Assembly: GCF_037975245.1 (NCBI RefSeq)
Contig: NC_092566.1
Location: 4,342,001 to 4,406,000, forward strand
Length of the DNA stretch: 64,000 nt
DNA from: Apostichopus japonicus
Taxonomy: Eukaryota; Echinodermata; Holothuroidea; Aspidochirotida; Stichopodidae
Reading direction: 5' to 3'
Below the pieces are notes generated by a model. It made no database searches and was not told where the DNA came from. It was given only the letters and a program-made list of their open reading frames with translations. Made by a program: the position numbers and the translations under genes. Below are positions 49,353-62,868 of the stretch, one piece after another (position 1 is the first letter of the stretch; each line of letters starts with the position of its first letter).

Positions 49353-49706
49353 ATACACTAAAATTACTCTGAGGTATTCTTTATGCTTAAATGGGGGTGG
49401 GAGTCTGTATACATTCTAAAGTGTGACTTAAATTTGATAGAGAATGTGGACTTCACCAGCTAGTTATACTTTAGAAAGTTACATAATAATTTCAAGCAGA
49501 AGGGGATACTACCGTACACTGGATGAAGCCCTAAGCCAGAATTGGCGTAGATTTGGAAGGGTATGGTTGAAATGTTTGTATTAAGCATATAGGTAGATAC
49601 TGTACATAGAGTGCATGATTTAAGGGGAGACAGGTATGAGAGGAGTCAGTGATATGACTTGCTTTGAATTAAACATAAGATGCATATGTCAAAAATAGCT
49701 GTAGGC

Positions 49707-50062
49707 CAGGGGTGGGCAACCTATGGCCCGCGGGCCACATGCGGCCCGCCAGTGATTTTTTTGCGGCCTGTGAGATGTTTCAAGAAAAAGAAAAAAAATC
49801 AATCTATTTTACATCATCACAAATAAACAAGCTAGCTGCTTAGAATTTTTCGGCACTAATTATACTGTCTAGTAGGCCTATTATCCCCATTAATTATCAA
49901 CTGTACTATATTGACATTATGTTTTTTGTGAAAACAGATTAAGTACACACACCTATTGCTTGAAAGGTTTGAAATCAGCAGCAGGTCGTTGGTTAGGTGC
50001 GGCCCAGTCAATTTTCACTCCTAATCTCTGGCCCATTCATCCAAAAAGGTTGCCCACCTCTG
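49707..50062. mobile_element. hAT-type MITE, 356 bp, perfect 8-bp TSD
   Basis: Terminal inverted repeats CAGGGGTGGGCAACCT and AGGTTGCCCACCTCTG, flanked on both sides by CTGTAGGC (49699-49706 and 50063-50070). Both the 8-bp duplication and the CAGGGGTGGGCAA ends are standard for hAT elements. No transposase, so non-autonomous. Confidence 0.92.
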
Positions 50063-51872
50063 CTGTAGGCTTATAGCAGTGGCTCAGCAGAGTTTTTACA
50101 CTGTCAGGGTATGCAAAGACCAATCAAAATTTGTACAGTAATATGCAGAAGGAAAATACAGGCCATGCAACTAAGCAGTGCACCCAAATATAAGCTATTC
50201 TTTTCATACTCTGTCCTGACCAATTCTCCAGAAGGACTGATCTTTTCAGATACCCACACAGAGGATCAAATTATTTACGGGAAATACTACGTGTAGACCA
50301 CCACCTGGCTTCTAATAAAATGGTTAAATTTTGACCTTTACCTTTTGGACGCAGGATAATCCTTTGCTTGGGTTCAAATTTCATCCCTGCGATCGAAGGA
50401 AGGAGAATACTGTAGCCTGAAGCTTAACAAACCTTGCGGGTCGCCAACAGCTGTAGGCGACTAATTTAAATCACAGCTTTACAGAGCAGCCTATTAAACG
50501 TGACGTGCAGTGTAGGATAACTTATGAATTAAGAGATATCATTCAACATGATACTATACAAAAATGCACCTTGACAGATTTCCAAACTGGCTACAATTCC
50601 ATTGTGCTCGTCACGTTCTGCGTGTATATATTATTGACAAATTTGCAAGCCGGAAAATCTTGCATATATCATTTTTGACCCAAACATGAGGTTACCATCG
50701 ATAAAGTCAGAACAGCAAACTCGAACAGAGATTTAAAAATATTTAAGTACAATCAACTCAATGCCATATTTCTTTGCGAGACCAAAGAAAAGTACAGTGG
50801 CCTATAACAAACTTAAAATAAACCATGATCAAATATAGGATTCCTGGCTTTGAATGCTTGATATAGAATTTAATTTGATTGTCATTGATTTTAACCGGAC
50901 TAAACAGAGTCGTCGTTTGCAGCCAGAAGGCAGTTGACCTCTTAACCAGGTGCTTGTACATTGATCATCAATTGAAAACTCGGTTGCACTTCTTCGAGTC
51001 TGAATGGTTGGTTTAAAGTAGAAGTTTGGCCAAGAAAGCACTTTACTGTCCACTTTCAAAGTAAAACAAATTAAGTAAAATATCAAATATTTAAGGTTCA
51101 ATTAAATTGATTAATTAATATATACTGAAGAGCTAGAACATCTTCACCATTTTTTGTATATATATATATATATATATTATTTATATTTCTTATATATTTT
51201 TAGAAGTTTTGCAACTACATCTTAATACACTATAGAGGGAGTGATTGTGAAGTTCGTTCATATATTGCAGCAATTTTTAGCACTCTGACAAAACGCTCTA
51301 AAGCTCGTACAAATAAACGATAGTAAACAGAGACAGGTATCAACCGTGATCAAATTTACCACAAATTCACAGTTTGGGGATAAATTTCCTCTTAAATTTC
51401 TAGAGGTTGTCACTGTTTGTTTGCTCTGTGCAAAACCTTCCTCCTCAGCTGCAGCATGTGGATATTCAAACATGCATGATGTCATCTCGTTTTTAATGCG
51501 AGACTTCGTAACGGCAAAGCTCCGAGCAGCAATTTTCTATACCTTCGATCTCATTATCCCTCCGCTCTGGGAACCCGATTCGGATCAGGTAATCAAAATC
51601 AATTCTCATATTTGAAAGTTGATCTCCTCTAGTTCCGGCGATGGAATGAATTAAAGTGAGATATGTATTCCATCACTGTCAATTGGGTACTTTGATGAGA
51701 TATATGTATGTCTACATTACAATACTTTACTCATCACAGATGTCATCAAATCCAGATAGGGAAATTTAATACTTCTGTCAATATTAGTAAATCATAACAT
51801 TAACATTCAGGCATAACTAATGACTCCCAGAGGATGATGAAAATGTGAGTGTTTTAACATCAAGCAACCAGA

Positions 51873-51919
<47 letters not shown>

Positions 51920-54721
51920 TCACAACTACGTGTGTGTACTTTTAGGCTTTTTCGAGACGTGAATGTAATTCTTTTAATACTTAATATATAAAATAGTCAA
52001 TGCATTGTGGAAGAGGTCGTAAAAGCCCATCCATCAAGTGATCAAAAGATGATGTGTTTTATGACGCAGAACACACGCACAGTTGGATATGACTAGATCC
52101 ATGTGGCAATCACAGGGGTGTGCTCACACCGGGCGGCTGCGCGCGGCAGTTCTGAATGCTGCCCAGCACAAACAGTCTTCTAAACATTTCCGCCCGGCAC
52201 CTTTTTTGAAGATTAGTTAAACAAAATTTTACCAATACCGAACTATGGGTGAAAACTTGGCACAGAAGTTAGCTTCGGAATAGGAAAAGAAGATAGCACC
52301 ATTTGCCATCTAAGCATACTTCATTTAGAATATGCCCAGAGGAAAGTTAATGGGGGGTGGGGGGAGGGGGCATGCCCAGTGATAAAATGTTACCATGCAG
52401 TAAAATAGGCTAGGTAGATGGGAGAGTGCAATAGCAAAGTGGAGGCAGAGAGGAGAGTGCAGTCAACCTGATAGTTTAGTTTGTAACACTCTCAATCATC
52501 ACCATGCATATTAACATAATGTTTACACATCACTGGATTCCATTAATTAATTTAGATAATTATGTAGTTACAACCAGTTCTAGTGTTTCGCCTTTATTAG
52601 CGATTTATTAAACATAAACATACTGTATATAGTCAAATACAGAAAATTATATGTCCCACAAATTTAAGGTAAATCAAGAAATGCCAAAAAAAAATCTTTA
52701 AAAGTTTTTGTTTAATATGTTATTATTCATGTTCTTTATCATAATTACCTTTCAACAGTTGAGTATGATTATCAGATTGAGATAAATTCAACATTGATAA
52801 CTTAAATTTATCAAACAATTTTTTGGGGGTCATTATTATATCATCACAGTAAAAGTCTTCATGTAAAATCCAAATTTCATGCTCTGTAACTCTACAGTAA
52901 CATACTATTACTTGCAATACAAACTGGAAATTGTCATCAGAAAAAACTTTTTTGATAGAAAATTATAAATTCTTATGCAGACAATTATTTGACCAATAAT
53001 GTAACAAATATCCTCGTTGTTTTGTGATAATTTATTTACGAATTTTAGAATCAAGGAATGCAGTGAGTTTTAACATATATTTTTGTATTAGTTATGATGT
53101 GGCCAAATTCATATATGCAACTTCTGCCAGCTAACAGATCATTAATAAAATACTGGTCTACTTATAGTGGGATTACAAGTTTGCAATCTGTGATTCCACA
53201 CCAGAATATTACAGGAGCTCTGATTGGCTACTGATAATTGAGTTCGAATAAAAGCTGTTGCAATATGTTTGCTGTTTTGATGAAATGAAAACAGGAAGGC
53301 CGTCACATGACAGCTCAAGTCTGTAGATGTTTCACCTCAAACTCATTTCCTAAAAGTGTTCTGTGACGACTTTTCTCTGCTTCACTCAAAGAAACTCAAA
53401 TAATTAAATCCTCAGAGTTTCCATCCAATTTCGATACTGTCAAAAATGACAAATCTTAATAAAAATGTTCGTACATTTTTTAGGTTTTGCAACATGGTTC
53501 TAACGAAAGTTTCTCTGTAATGTCAACCTTCCCGAAAAAATATAAACAAACAGTTGTGAAATTATGTATGTACTGATGAAATCTGAAGAACATTCTGCAA
53601 AGATGAAGTTTAGTAAAGAAAATCTTTGTTTTCTATATAAATGAAGACAAATGTCTCACGTCACCGAGACATTTTTCATTACTTGTCGGTAGATCCGACG
53701 CAAGATTGAGTCAACAGGAACAAACCGAGGCTCGGGAAAGTAACATAAATTTGATTATTGACAAAAATCAATCACAAGGAATACTTGTGATTTAAAATAG
53801 TCACAAGGCCTGTTGCTGCAGAGCTAGCTGGGAAGAAAGTGCAAAAGACCTTTTACAGTATGTACATGTACATGCAGAAGGCTGAGCATATAACATCATT
53901 TTACCTCGACTGGACACGCTTGAATCGGGCCAACCAACACTGGGGACTGGGGGGAAATGTCAGTGCAATGATTTTCACTCAGGCCTGGTGTCGCTGATTT
54001 TGACAATGTCATCACCACTGAAAGATGGTCTGACTCTTACCCCCCCCCCCCCTCTCCCGCCCCTCCATTGCCTCTCTTAAAAATTTTCATATTTTGGCCA
54101 CCTGCTGATGATAAAAAATTACCTTTGACCTCTACGAATAATGAAAGCAGCTGAAAAGTCACCGAGAGGCATCTTCATACCACATTCGAATTTGATGCAA
54201 AGTTGGACATAACTGGTTTAATAGTTTATAGCAAAACTTGTAATCCAAGGTGTCACTTTAACACCCACACATACGTACATACTATACACATATATATGCC
54301 ATGATCATGAATAACTGAACTGTAAATTAAGGATGGGAAAACTTAAGTGGACATGCTTCCTTTTATTTTTAGACAATAAAAAATTCATAGACTTTTTACA
54401 AAACTGTGAAGAAATAAAACCACAGGAACTTACATGATGAAGAATGATAGCCTAGCCCCCAATCAATACACATACAATTTGTTAGGCTCTGAATTGGAAT
54501 TAAAAAGATTGCATAATCTGAAGAGACATTTATAGGGGCCCCTTCTTTTCTTCCTGGAATTAAATTTGCACTTTACAGAAGAATGTCATCCACATCACGC
54601 AATGCAATTTTAATAACTTAATGGTTGCCAGTTGTTTATTTTGCAGGCTGCGAGACAAACATAAAGCCTATATTCTTTAACTACTTTTAACAGTTATGAA
54701 AGCAACAATTTAGTCGATTAT

Positions 54722-54722
<1 letters not shown>

Positions 54723-54758
<36 letters not shown>

Positions 54759-54775
54759 ATATATATATATAAATA
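54723..54775. repeat. Poly-T (about 32) followed by (AT)n
   Basis: A run of about 32 T, then AAATATATATATATATAAAT. A comparable poly-A run of 27 is at 26954-26980. No retroposed gene is seen next to either. Confidence 0.85.
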
Positions 54776-57220
54776 TATATTTTTTCCCCATAGAGATCCA
54801 ATATAGTGATGATCTCAAAGAAATGTTACTTTAGAGTTTCGATGGTCTAGAATACTCCTTTAATGTCATACTGATGGATCACCAACTTTTCAGTTCATGA
54901 TTAATTAATATTGTAATCCAACGTTTTATAACTAATTCTAGTTATAGCTAAATCTTCTGTCATGTTCATATAAATAACCAAGCATTTCATGGATCATGAA
55001 TTCCAAGATATGTTTGCCCTTGATAGATGTGGATTGCATCATAAACATGCCACTTGAGAACAGGAATGTCTTATGTTTTATTCGTAATTATGACTTTTAC
55101 AGTTGCTTGTACAAGTTGGAGGTTATTTACTGCATGTATGGGCATATATGTGCAGCCATTTTGATTGATGGTATTACAGTGTTTAATGGGTACACAGTTG
55201 TCCTCTAAAAATTAAAGGGGACTTGGTATGTAATATGCTGCAAAAGTCTTCATTTTAATACGTTGTAAAGGTGTCACATTTTAAAGGAGGTGCTGCAATG
55301 GTATATATACCACAACAATCATATTTAGTATATATGTTTGTGACAAATAATTTCTTAGCTGTTTGCGGAAATACCTTTGTTACATACACATCGATGAAAC
55401 CGGTTGGGTTTAAAGGAGATGCGTTGGTTATCGGACTATCATTTAATTTGTATATTTTGGTTAATCCTGACAATGAGGCTTTCTTACTCAAAATTCAGGT
55501 TTTGGTAATTATCTGGTTTATGTGGACCATTTTCTTTGTGTCTTTTCTCTTTTCGTCCTTGCACGGCGTGTTTAATTCCGAGATCAGATCCGCTTAGGTT
55601 ACAACGAAACGTACCGAATCAATTCATACGTACCACGTACTACTCCAGTTCTCTGTTGTAGTGCTTTCGTGTAGCTGGAATTGCTCAAGAGCCATGTGCA
55701 TTGTTACCACAGGCTTTATAATGGAGACCTAGGTTTTTAATTATTTTGTTCATTGGCTACCACGACAACGAGACAAACATCAAAGACAAGATGTAGCAGT
55801 ACTAATGAACAGTAGAGGTTTTACTCCCACACTGATCTTCATCTTGTTCTCTGTTGTAAATAAAACAGCTTGTAAACAGTATAGTCAAAATACACTGTAG
55901 ATCTTTGTGATACAAAAAAACACTCTTTAGCTGTCTGAGAGAGTTGTTCAGCACAAGGATCTTTGTTTACATACAGTTCAATGATGCTGGTTGGGTTTGC
56001 TTCACTATGTGAAACGTTTGAGGATAAGAAGCCTCGAGAAAAGAACACTTTGGAATCTTTGAGTAATATTATTATTATTATTATACGCAAACCTAATATC
56101 CAGCATCGTTATTGATCTACGCCAAAGAGTGTTATGAACTGTATAAGGGTCATATTTCCAAAAACAGCTCAGTAGAATGTTCCATTTATGGGAGATATCA
56201 CCAACATCACGAGATATCACAAATTTAATGTTCCTTGACACGGAAGACTTGATCAAGCCTATGTGACACACCATCCAGCCCCATGTGCTTCATACACTAT
56301 CTTTATTTATTTATTATTTTACCTTAATATTGCAATGTTGATTTTCTTTAATGGAGATGGGTTTGGCATATGCTGAATCTTAAAATATTAAAGCTGTTTC
56401 AGAGATCACATGACCATAATGATGGAATTGGTTTCATGGTCAACACTCGCTTACCATTCGCCTTAAATGTATACGAAAGAGAAAGAATATGAAAAGAATT
56501 CAGATACTAGTGGTTTTATGACATCGCAGATAATTTACCAAGTGACAGCTCACGGGACAGGACTTATTTATTAAAACTATTTCCCAATTACACGGAGAAA
56601 TAGTTTTCCTTAGTTGCTTTTGGGGGGAGTTGTTCTCTACAAAGATCTCTTTTATGTAAAGCTTGATATGATGTTTGGGTTTGCATGTGTCCCCCTTTAT
56701 ATCTGAAAGAAATATGTAGTTGCACCTGGCCCAATTGACAGAGATTTTATTCCCTAGAGGTTTATGTTTTCCCTTCTTCTAAGTTTGGTAACTATAAATC
56801 AGTGCTTGTACAGACAAGTACAATTTTACACTCTTTTCTTTTTCTTTCTTCTGCTTTCCTCTTTTCAAATTTAATTAAAATTGACGCAACACTATAAAAG
56901 CAGTTTCCTGAAAGTCTCTCTTCCCGCCTTTTTTGAGACTTTAGACATTTTTTTTTCCATTTTGGCAGATGATGAAGAATCAACAATCACACTTTTCAGG
57001 GATGAAAGTAGATTACAGCTAGTACTAGACATACATGACTCGTTCCAGAACGAACGATGACAGAAGTAATTTTATAAGTGACTATTCATCTTTGAAGTTG
57101 GTATGAATTCCATTTAGAGCACATATAAATATATATCGCCGCAGTGAAAAGAACTCAATGTGTGCGTGAAACTCTGAGTTGCAACGCAATGAAATAGCGT
57201 GTTTATACATATACAGTATC

Positions 57221-57222
57221 TA

Positions 57223-57286
<64 letters not shown>
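57221..57286. repeat. (AT)n microsatellite
   Basis: About 66 bp of uninterrupted AT, the longest pure dinucleotide run in the window. Confidence 0.9.
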
Positions 57287-57288
<2 letters not shown>

Positions 57289-60200
57289 AATAACGGAAAA
57301 ACTGTTAAACAACTATGCTGCATTTAGAGAAAGGCTGGATCTCGAGTGAGATACAATAATTAAATTAGGTAAGTGATTGGAAGTAAAACAGCCAATGTTT
57401 GGTTTTTGCAGAGCTTTCGAGCAAAATATATATATATATAACTCTGGCATTAATTGAAGGATCCTTGGCTCATATTAACAAATAAATTTGAAAACAGATT
57501 GACGAAATGTTCAATTATTAAGAGTATAAACATTTGCTTCAGTACCAAATATACCAATTGGTATTAAAGTTCATTTGTCCTTGTCATTGAATTAAAGTGG
57601 TAACAGAAGTTCTCTCCTTTGGGAGGTGTTAATTGTTAATGTAAAGAACGTGTGAAGTAACAACGAAAATCATGTGACATGTTATAGTATGTTGGATTAC
57701 TCCTTTAAGTTTGCCTGGATTTTAGAAACAACTGCTCTTAAAACTAAAAATCAAGCATTTTCTACTTACCTGTATTTGAAGTCATGGTCAACAAAAACTT
57801 CAATTTATACACTGAACATGTTCTTCGGGTCTTTTTGCACGATTGATCCAAAAAGAACTTGGTATTCTTACTCCAAAGAAACTAATGAAGTTTTTTAATT
57901 ATCTCTACAGCGAAAAGAAAGCTTCAACACGTACAGTATCACAAAAAGACGACTCAAAAAAAAACAATTTCTAAAAATCCTAAGCAGGGATGAATTGCAT
58001 GTACACTGATGACTCTCTCCTACCTCAAGACATAACTGGGACAATGCAAGAAAATCAACTCGTAACCCCTGACGATTGTTATTACTGTGTGGCTCTGGCG
58101 ACAAGGCAAAAGAAAGCTAAGCTGACGGTAATTTCGAGTGAATAGTGAGGAATATAAAATGTACCCTGAAATGTCTAAATATTTTGAAAATTGAAACGAA
58201 AACTGTTTGTTGAAAGAGTTCACATAATTTACAGTTGAATTGACATTATACGGGGCGTCCAAATTTTACAAACCATCGTCTATAATTAGCAATAAATTTT
58301 CAATGACGGGATATGTGACAAGTTGATTCCGACGAAAAGTCAAAAATACCCTTCTTTTTTAATCAGCCCCGGTCGCTTTGTCTATCGGACAGACTCTCTC
58401 CCAATGCATTTCGTTTACTTACGAGCCCCCTAAGCTTTCACTCGAGATAATGAAATATTGCCTGTACCCTCAGAGAAAAACATATCATTCTAATTTCTGT
58501 ATTTGCCTATCTACGAGACTCAAATTCCTTTCCGAGACAGGTATTTCATGATGTCTTCTCGAGAATCTTTTGGGAAAACACCGAGAGGATGCATGCTTAA
58601 AGAGGAAGAAGAGGGTGGCAGGATGAGATGGAGAAAGATGCAATGATACCATGAATGATGAAGTCAACTGCAATATTGAGCGTGAAATAAAATTGTGACA
58701 ATTTATCTTACACACCTGTACTGTATGTCTCCCGTATGTGTAGACACTGCTAAGTTATTTAACACACATAATTAACAACATAAATCCATCCTTTCTAATT
58801 GTGTATTTGTGCTTTCATACAGTGTGTATCTGTACAGTATACACCTTCTTGGTTTCCCGAAAGGGAAAACTATGGAATCACTCTTACCGACTTTGCAAAA
58901 TTGTGAGTGGGCCCCAGAATGCAATGTGGGCAAATAAATATTACGCGGATCACAAAGTCACTAACTACTGTACTATTACGGTTAGAATCGTCCAACACGG
59001 CAGTATACAGAAACATTGTACTCAAAGCCGAAGCCAAAGTGAATTAATCAGGTCTCACATCCTGAGTCTATGCATGTTAATTTCTTCAATACCTCCCTCA
59101 TTACCTTTCGGGAATCATTTCATACTGTAGCTTTGATTAACGACTTGCATCGGAAACCCTAATTCGAACACAGACTTTTAGGTGCAATATGATATTTTTA
59201 TAACTGATATCGATTCTATTCATCTGATCATCTCTAGATGCCAAAGCATTGCTTAAAATAGACCACAATGAAATCATAAACAGGTGTTTATTATGTGATA
59301 CAATCAGCAAAATTACTCTAAAAGAAATACAACTAGGAAAACACTAATGTTTCTAACTATTCAATTAAAAAGCAAAATGGTAATAATGTGTTTGATTGAC
59401 AACTCAATTATCTCTTGACAAACTGTCATAAATGATGTTAAGTTTGTGCCTAACAAAAGCTTAGATTTGTCAAGGTTAGAAATGACGTGTATAACTTTCG
59501 ATAATCTGTGTCAAAGCCTTCAAGTCAAAATCATGAAAAAATATCACAAAGATGCTCTTCTCAAGGATCAGGGCAACTCACAAAATTCACAAACAATGTC
59601 TGGTTAACCCATCTAGGCTAGATGTGCAGATATTTATTGATCACATCCAAACCTCACCAACTATGCAATTGACAACTGCAATTCTGAAAAATAAATACAT
59701 TAATTAGAATTTAGAGACAGTGGCTCCTAACTGGTTCTGATCCAAGAGATATTAAACACTTGGATAAATGTGTGGTAGCGATTCCAACTTACTGCTCACT
59801 TCTTCACCCCTTGCCCTCACCGTGCATGCCAGCACGACCCCTACTGTACATGAAATGCACCTTCACCTGGCCTTCGATCCATCCTCACCCTGCCTTCAAC
59901 CATCAGATTGAGATAATGATAAAGTACAGTACAAAGTCACAATGCAGCCCTCCCCCCACCCCCCTCTGCCAACCACCACCCAAAAAAGAGAGTGAACAGT
60001 CTCTGTGTGTTACTGCCAGGGTAAAAACTGGGTTAAGTTAAATAAACACCTTAAAAGCTTCAGGCAGATCATAAAAGCATTGCATCCTGTGAAATTGATG
60101 ATTCAATTAAATATGGAAGCTTGTACTCTTATTTATTCTTTTAATATCTGTCGTATATTGAAGTGTTTGGCACCACAAAATATTCTTGTTTAAGCACACA

Positions 60201-60798
60201 GTACTGTACAAAATTGCCTCACCAGATAAACAGACTGAATGTTAAAATAAAAATAATGCGTACATGTACAGCTCCTAGAATTAAGCCCCTTCGCACAGAT
60301 CGACATCTTAATTCAAGTAACGCTGAACTTCCCCCCCCCCCCCCCGGTACAATTCATAAAGAGATTTATTATTCAAGATGAAGATGACAGAAATCTCACG
60401 CTGCCTCTCTTTAATGAAGTAAGTCTCACGGATGACTTGACTCCAAATGGATGAACGATGAGCTGTTGCTTTCCCCCCCCCCATTCCGCCAACCACTTTA
60501 GAAAACGACACGAATATGAACGTGGAATGATTAATGGAGGAATGATTAAAATAGCAGAAACGGTTTCCAGTAATATACATCAAAGATAAAAATTTACACA
60601 CGGGCTGATGGACACAGGTTTATATAAAATCAGAGTCTCTGTGAGCACTTTGGTGTTCTATGGTGGCAACTAGCCATACATCAGCAAATGAATAATATGG
60701 GCTTTGCAACAGTTAATAAACAATTTGAAAAATTTGCTCTCTTGTAGGGAGAAGATCCAAATGCAAAGCAACAACAAAATTTTGCTCTCAACTTTACC

Positions 60799-61388
60799 CA
60801 TGGGCGGCGATCATGGGGGGGACGGGGGGGACATGTCCCCCCCAATATTTTAGGTGGGGGATATAGTATCTAATATCCCCCCCAATATTTGGTGGCATAG
60901 TTTTTTTTTTTAGCATATTGTTTGTATTTTTTTTATGATATCGCTAGAAATTTCAAAGTAGAAAATGCTTAGATGCAACTTACAAGGCCTGGGAAGTGCC
61001 ATTTCCAGCGATCTGGGAGGCATTTTAGGCCAAAATTTTCTTTCGCGCTTCGCGCCAACTTATGGTGGCGCTACGCTTAGATAGTTTGCCTACAAGCTTC
61101 GCCCCTCCCTTGGCACATCCCTCGCAAGGCGCCGGTCTAACCGTGTCACAATTTGTTACCATATATGACCGAAAGTAGTTTTTACTTTTTTTTGCGAAAT
61201 GAATAGCTAGACGGACCGCATCCGTAATGAAATTTGGTTTGCCGAGGAAAATAGGGCTGTAGCAACCATATTTAAAAAAAAAAAAATTATGCCACCAAAT
61301 ATTGGGGGGATATTAGTTACTATTAGATACTACCGTATATTCCCCACCTAAAATATTGGGGGGACATGTCCCCCCGCCTCCCATGATT

Positions 61389-61419
<31 letters not shown>

Positions 61420-62491
61420 CATGGGGGGACAGGGGGACATGTTCCCCCAATATTTTAGGTGGGGAATATACGGTAGTATCTAATAGTAACTATTATCCCC
61501 CCCAATATTTGGTGGCATAATTTTTTTGTGTGACTATAAATAGAAAATAATGCGTGAGATTATTTATCCAAATCATATTTGGCGGTGGCTAAAACTTCAT
61601 CCAACACATGCTGCATGAGGTAAATGACTCTTCGTCGTCGTTTCTGTGACCTGTGACCGTATAGCATGTTGTCACTCATGATTATTATCATGTCTGTACA
61701 TCTCTTGTGTATGAGTAAAAGTACGTACAATCATATATATGATCCACATCGCTATGGGTTCACTGGGTTTCCATTTGGCCTGTTTCCTACAAGATTTCTA
61801 ACCGCAGACGCGTAGCCAGGTGGGGGGGGGGCGAAGGGTGTAGACCGCCCCCTCGAGCATATTTTTTTTATGATATCAAAGTTTTATAGTAGCCGTTATA
61901 AGAGGTTTTAATAATTGTACACCAGTAAATTAACTGTGTCTGAATTTTCGAAAATTCGTTGACCAACATTCTTTATCATACTTCCCTCTACTCGTGCAAT
62001 TTTTACCGATCTGTTAGGGGTTGAAGGGGGTTTTTCTATATTGGTTGTCCATAGATGAAAATTTGTGCAACATTATGGGTATGTTTTGAATTGAATTCAT
62101 GATTCAAATTCTGAACAAATAATGGGCTTAAAACCTTGAAAAATGGGGCTGACGGGTATTGTGGGGCGTTACGTAGAATTACCTACAAAAGCAATGATCC
62201 ACAGGAGATGTGATGAGGTCGAACATGATGTGTGACTGGTGACAATCTTGAAAAAGGTTATGAATAAAAAAAAAACTATAGGGAAAAGCTTGGTTCTCAG
62301 GCGAAAAGTGTACATCTGGTTGGTCATTTTCAAGCCCGATAAGTGCCATTTCCGGTGATCTGGGGGCTATGAAATCCAAAAATTTTCTTGTACGCTGCGC
62401 GCCAACCAATGGTGGCGCTCCGCTTAGATAGTAATTCGCCTGCACCCAAGCAAATGTCCCCCCCAATATTTGAAACAAATCGCCGCCCCTG
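60799..62491. mobile_element. Composite palindromic hAT-like element, about 1.7 kb
   Basis: Outer ends CATGGGCGGCGAT and ATCGCCGCCCCTG are flanked by the same 8 bases, ACTTTACC (60791-60798 and 62492-62499). Inside: a 100-bp block at 60811-60911; the shared hAT-MITE core at 60950-61140; an inverted copy of the block at 61272-61386; an AT tract at 61387-61418; a third copy, again direct, at 61419-61527; a CGCGTAGCC-type left end at 61806-61870; and a second partial core at 62330-62440. No transposase is seen. Nested insertions or element fusion are inferred. Confidence 0.82.
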
Positions 62492-62868
62492 ACTTTACCA
62501 TCAAGCACTTGATATCCATTGATTTGCCTTTTCATTATTTGATAGAAAAACAACTGAAATAAGACTACTGTATCTATAGATTTATGTGTGAAATATATAT
62601 TTCTGGACTTTTTAATGACTCCCTTAAACAATGTCACAGACAATATTTGAGACAAAACATATAGATAATTTATAATTTAACATTTAAGCTTCAAAATGAC
62701 TTAAACAATGTAAGATACAATAATATACAGTAAGTTATGAACAAGCTGGTTTCTTTTGACATCACAGATATTATTGGTTCCACAACCTTTCAGGGAAGCC
62801 TAATCCATTGAGAGGAAATACGTTAATTTTATGGCTGACAATCTTTCTTGCTGCAGACTTTGAGAAGC

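Larger units (their letters stand above)
45693..49698. other. Non-coding region between MITEs
   Basis: Contains the MITE at 47070-47333 and the palindrome at 49311-49352; otherwise I see nothing. Confidence 0.55.
50071..60790. other. About 10.7 kb without a confident gene
   Basis: Holds AT and T microsatellites, a possible plus-strand open exon near 51433-51588, a 42-nt exon-like stretch at 53905-53946 (minus) and three diverged copies of a 55.3-56.7 kb motif. Each is listed as a finding. None is strong enough to annotate as a gene. Confidence 0.5.

Noticed and set aside
52117-52200. hAT-like end (CAGGGGTGTGCTCAC)
   Set aside because: No matching inverted end or 8-bp duplication found.
57770-57800. 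Minus-strand donor-like CAAATACAG|GTAAGT after an ATG
   Set aside because: No supporting acceptor, promoter or partner exon; one consensus donor is expected by chance in this much sequence.
62179-62655. 158-codon minus-strand frame, the longest in the window
   Set aside because: Runs across MITE core and the outer inverted repeat of a transposable element; no domain and no codon bias seen.
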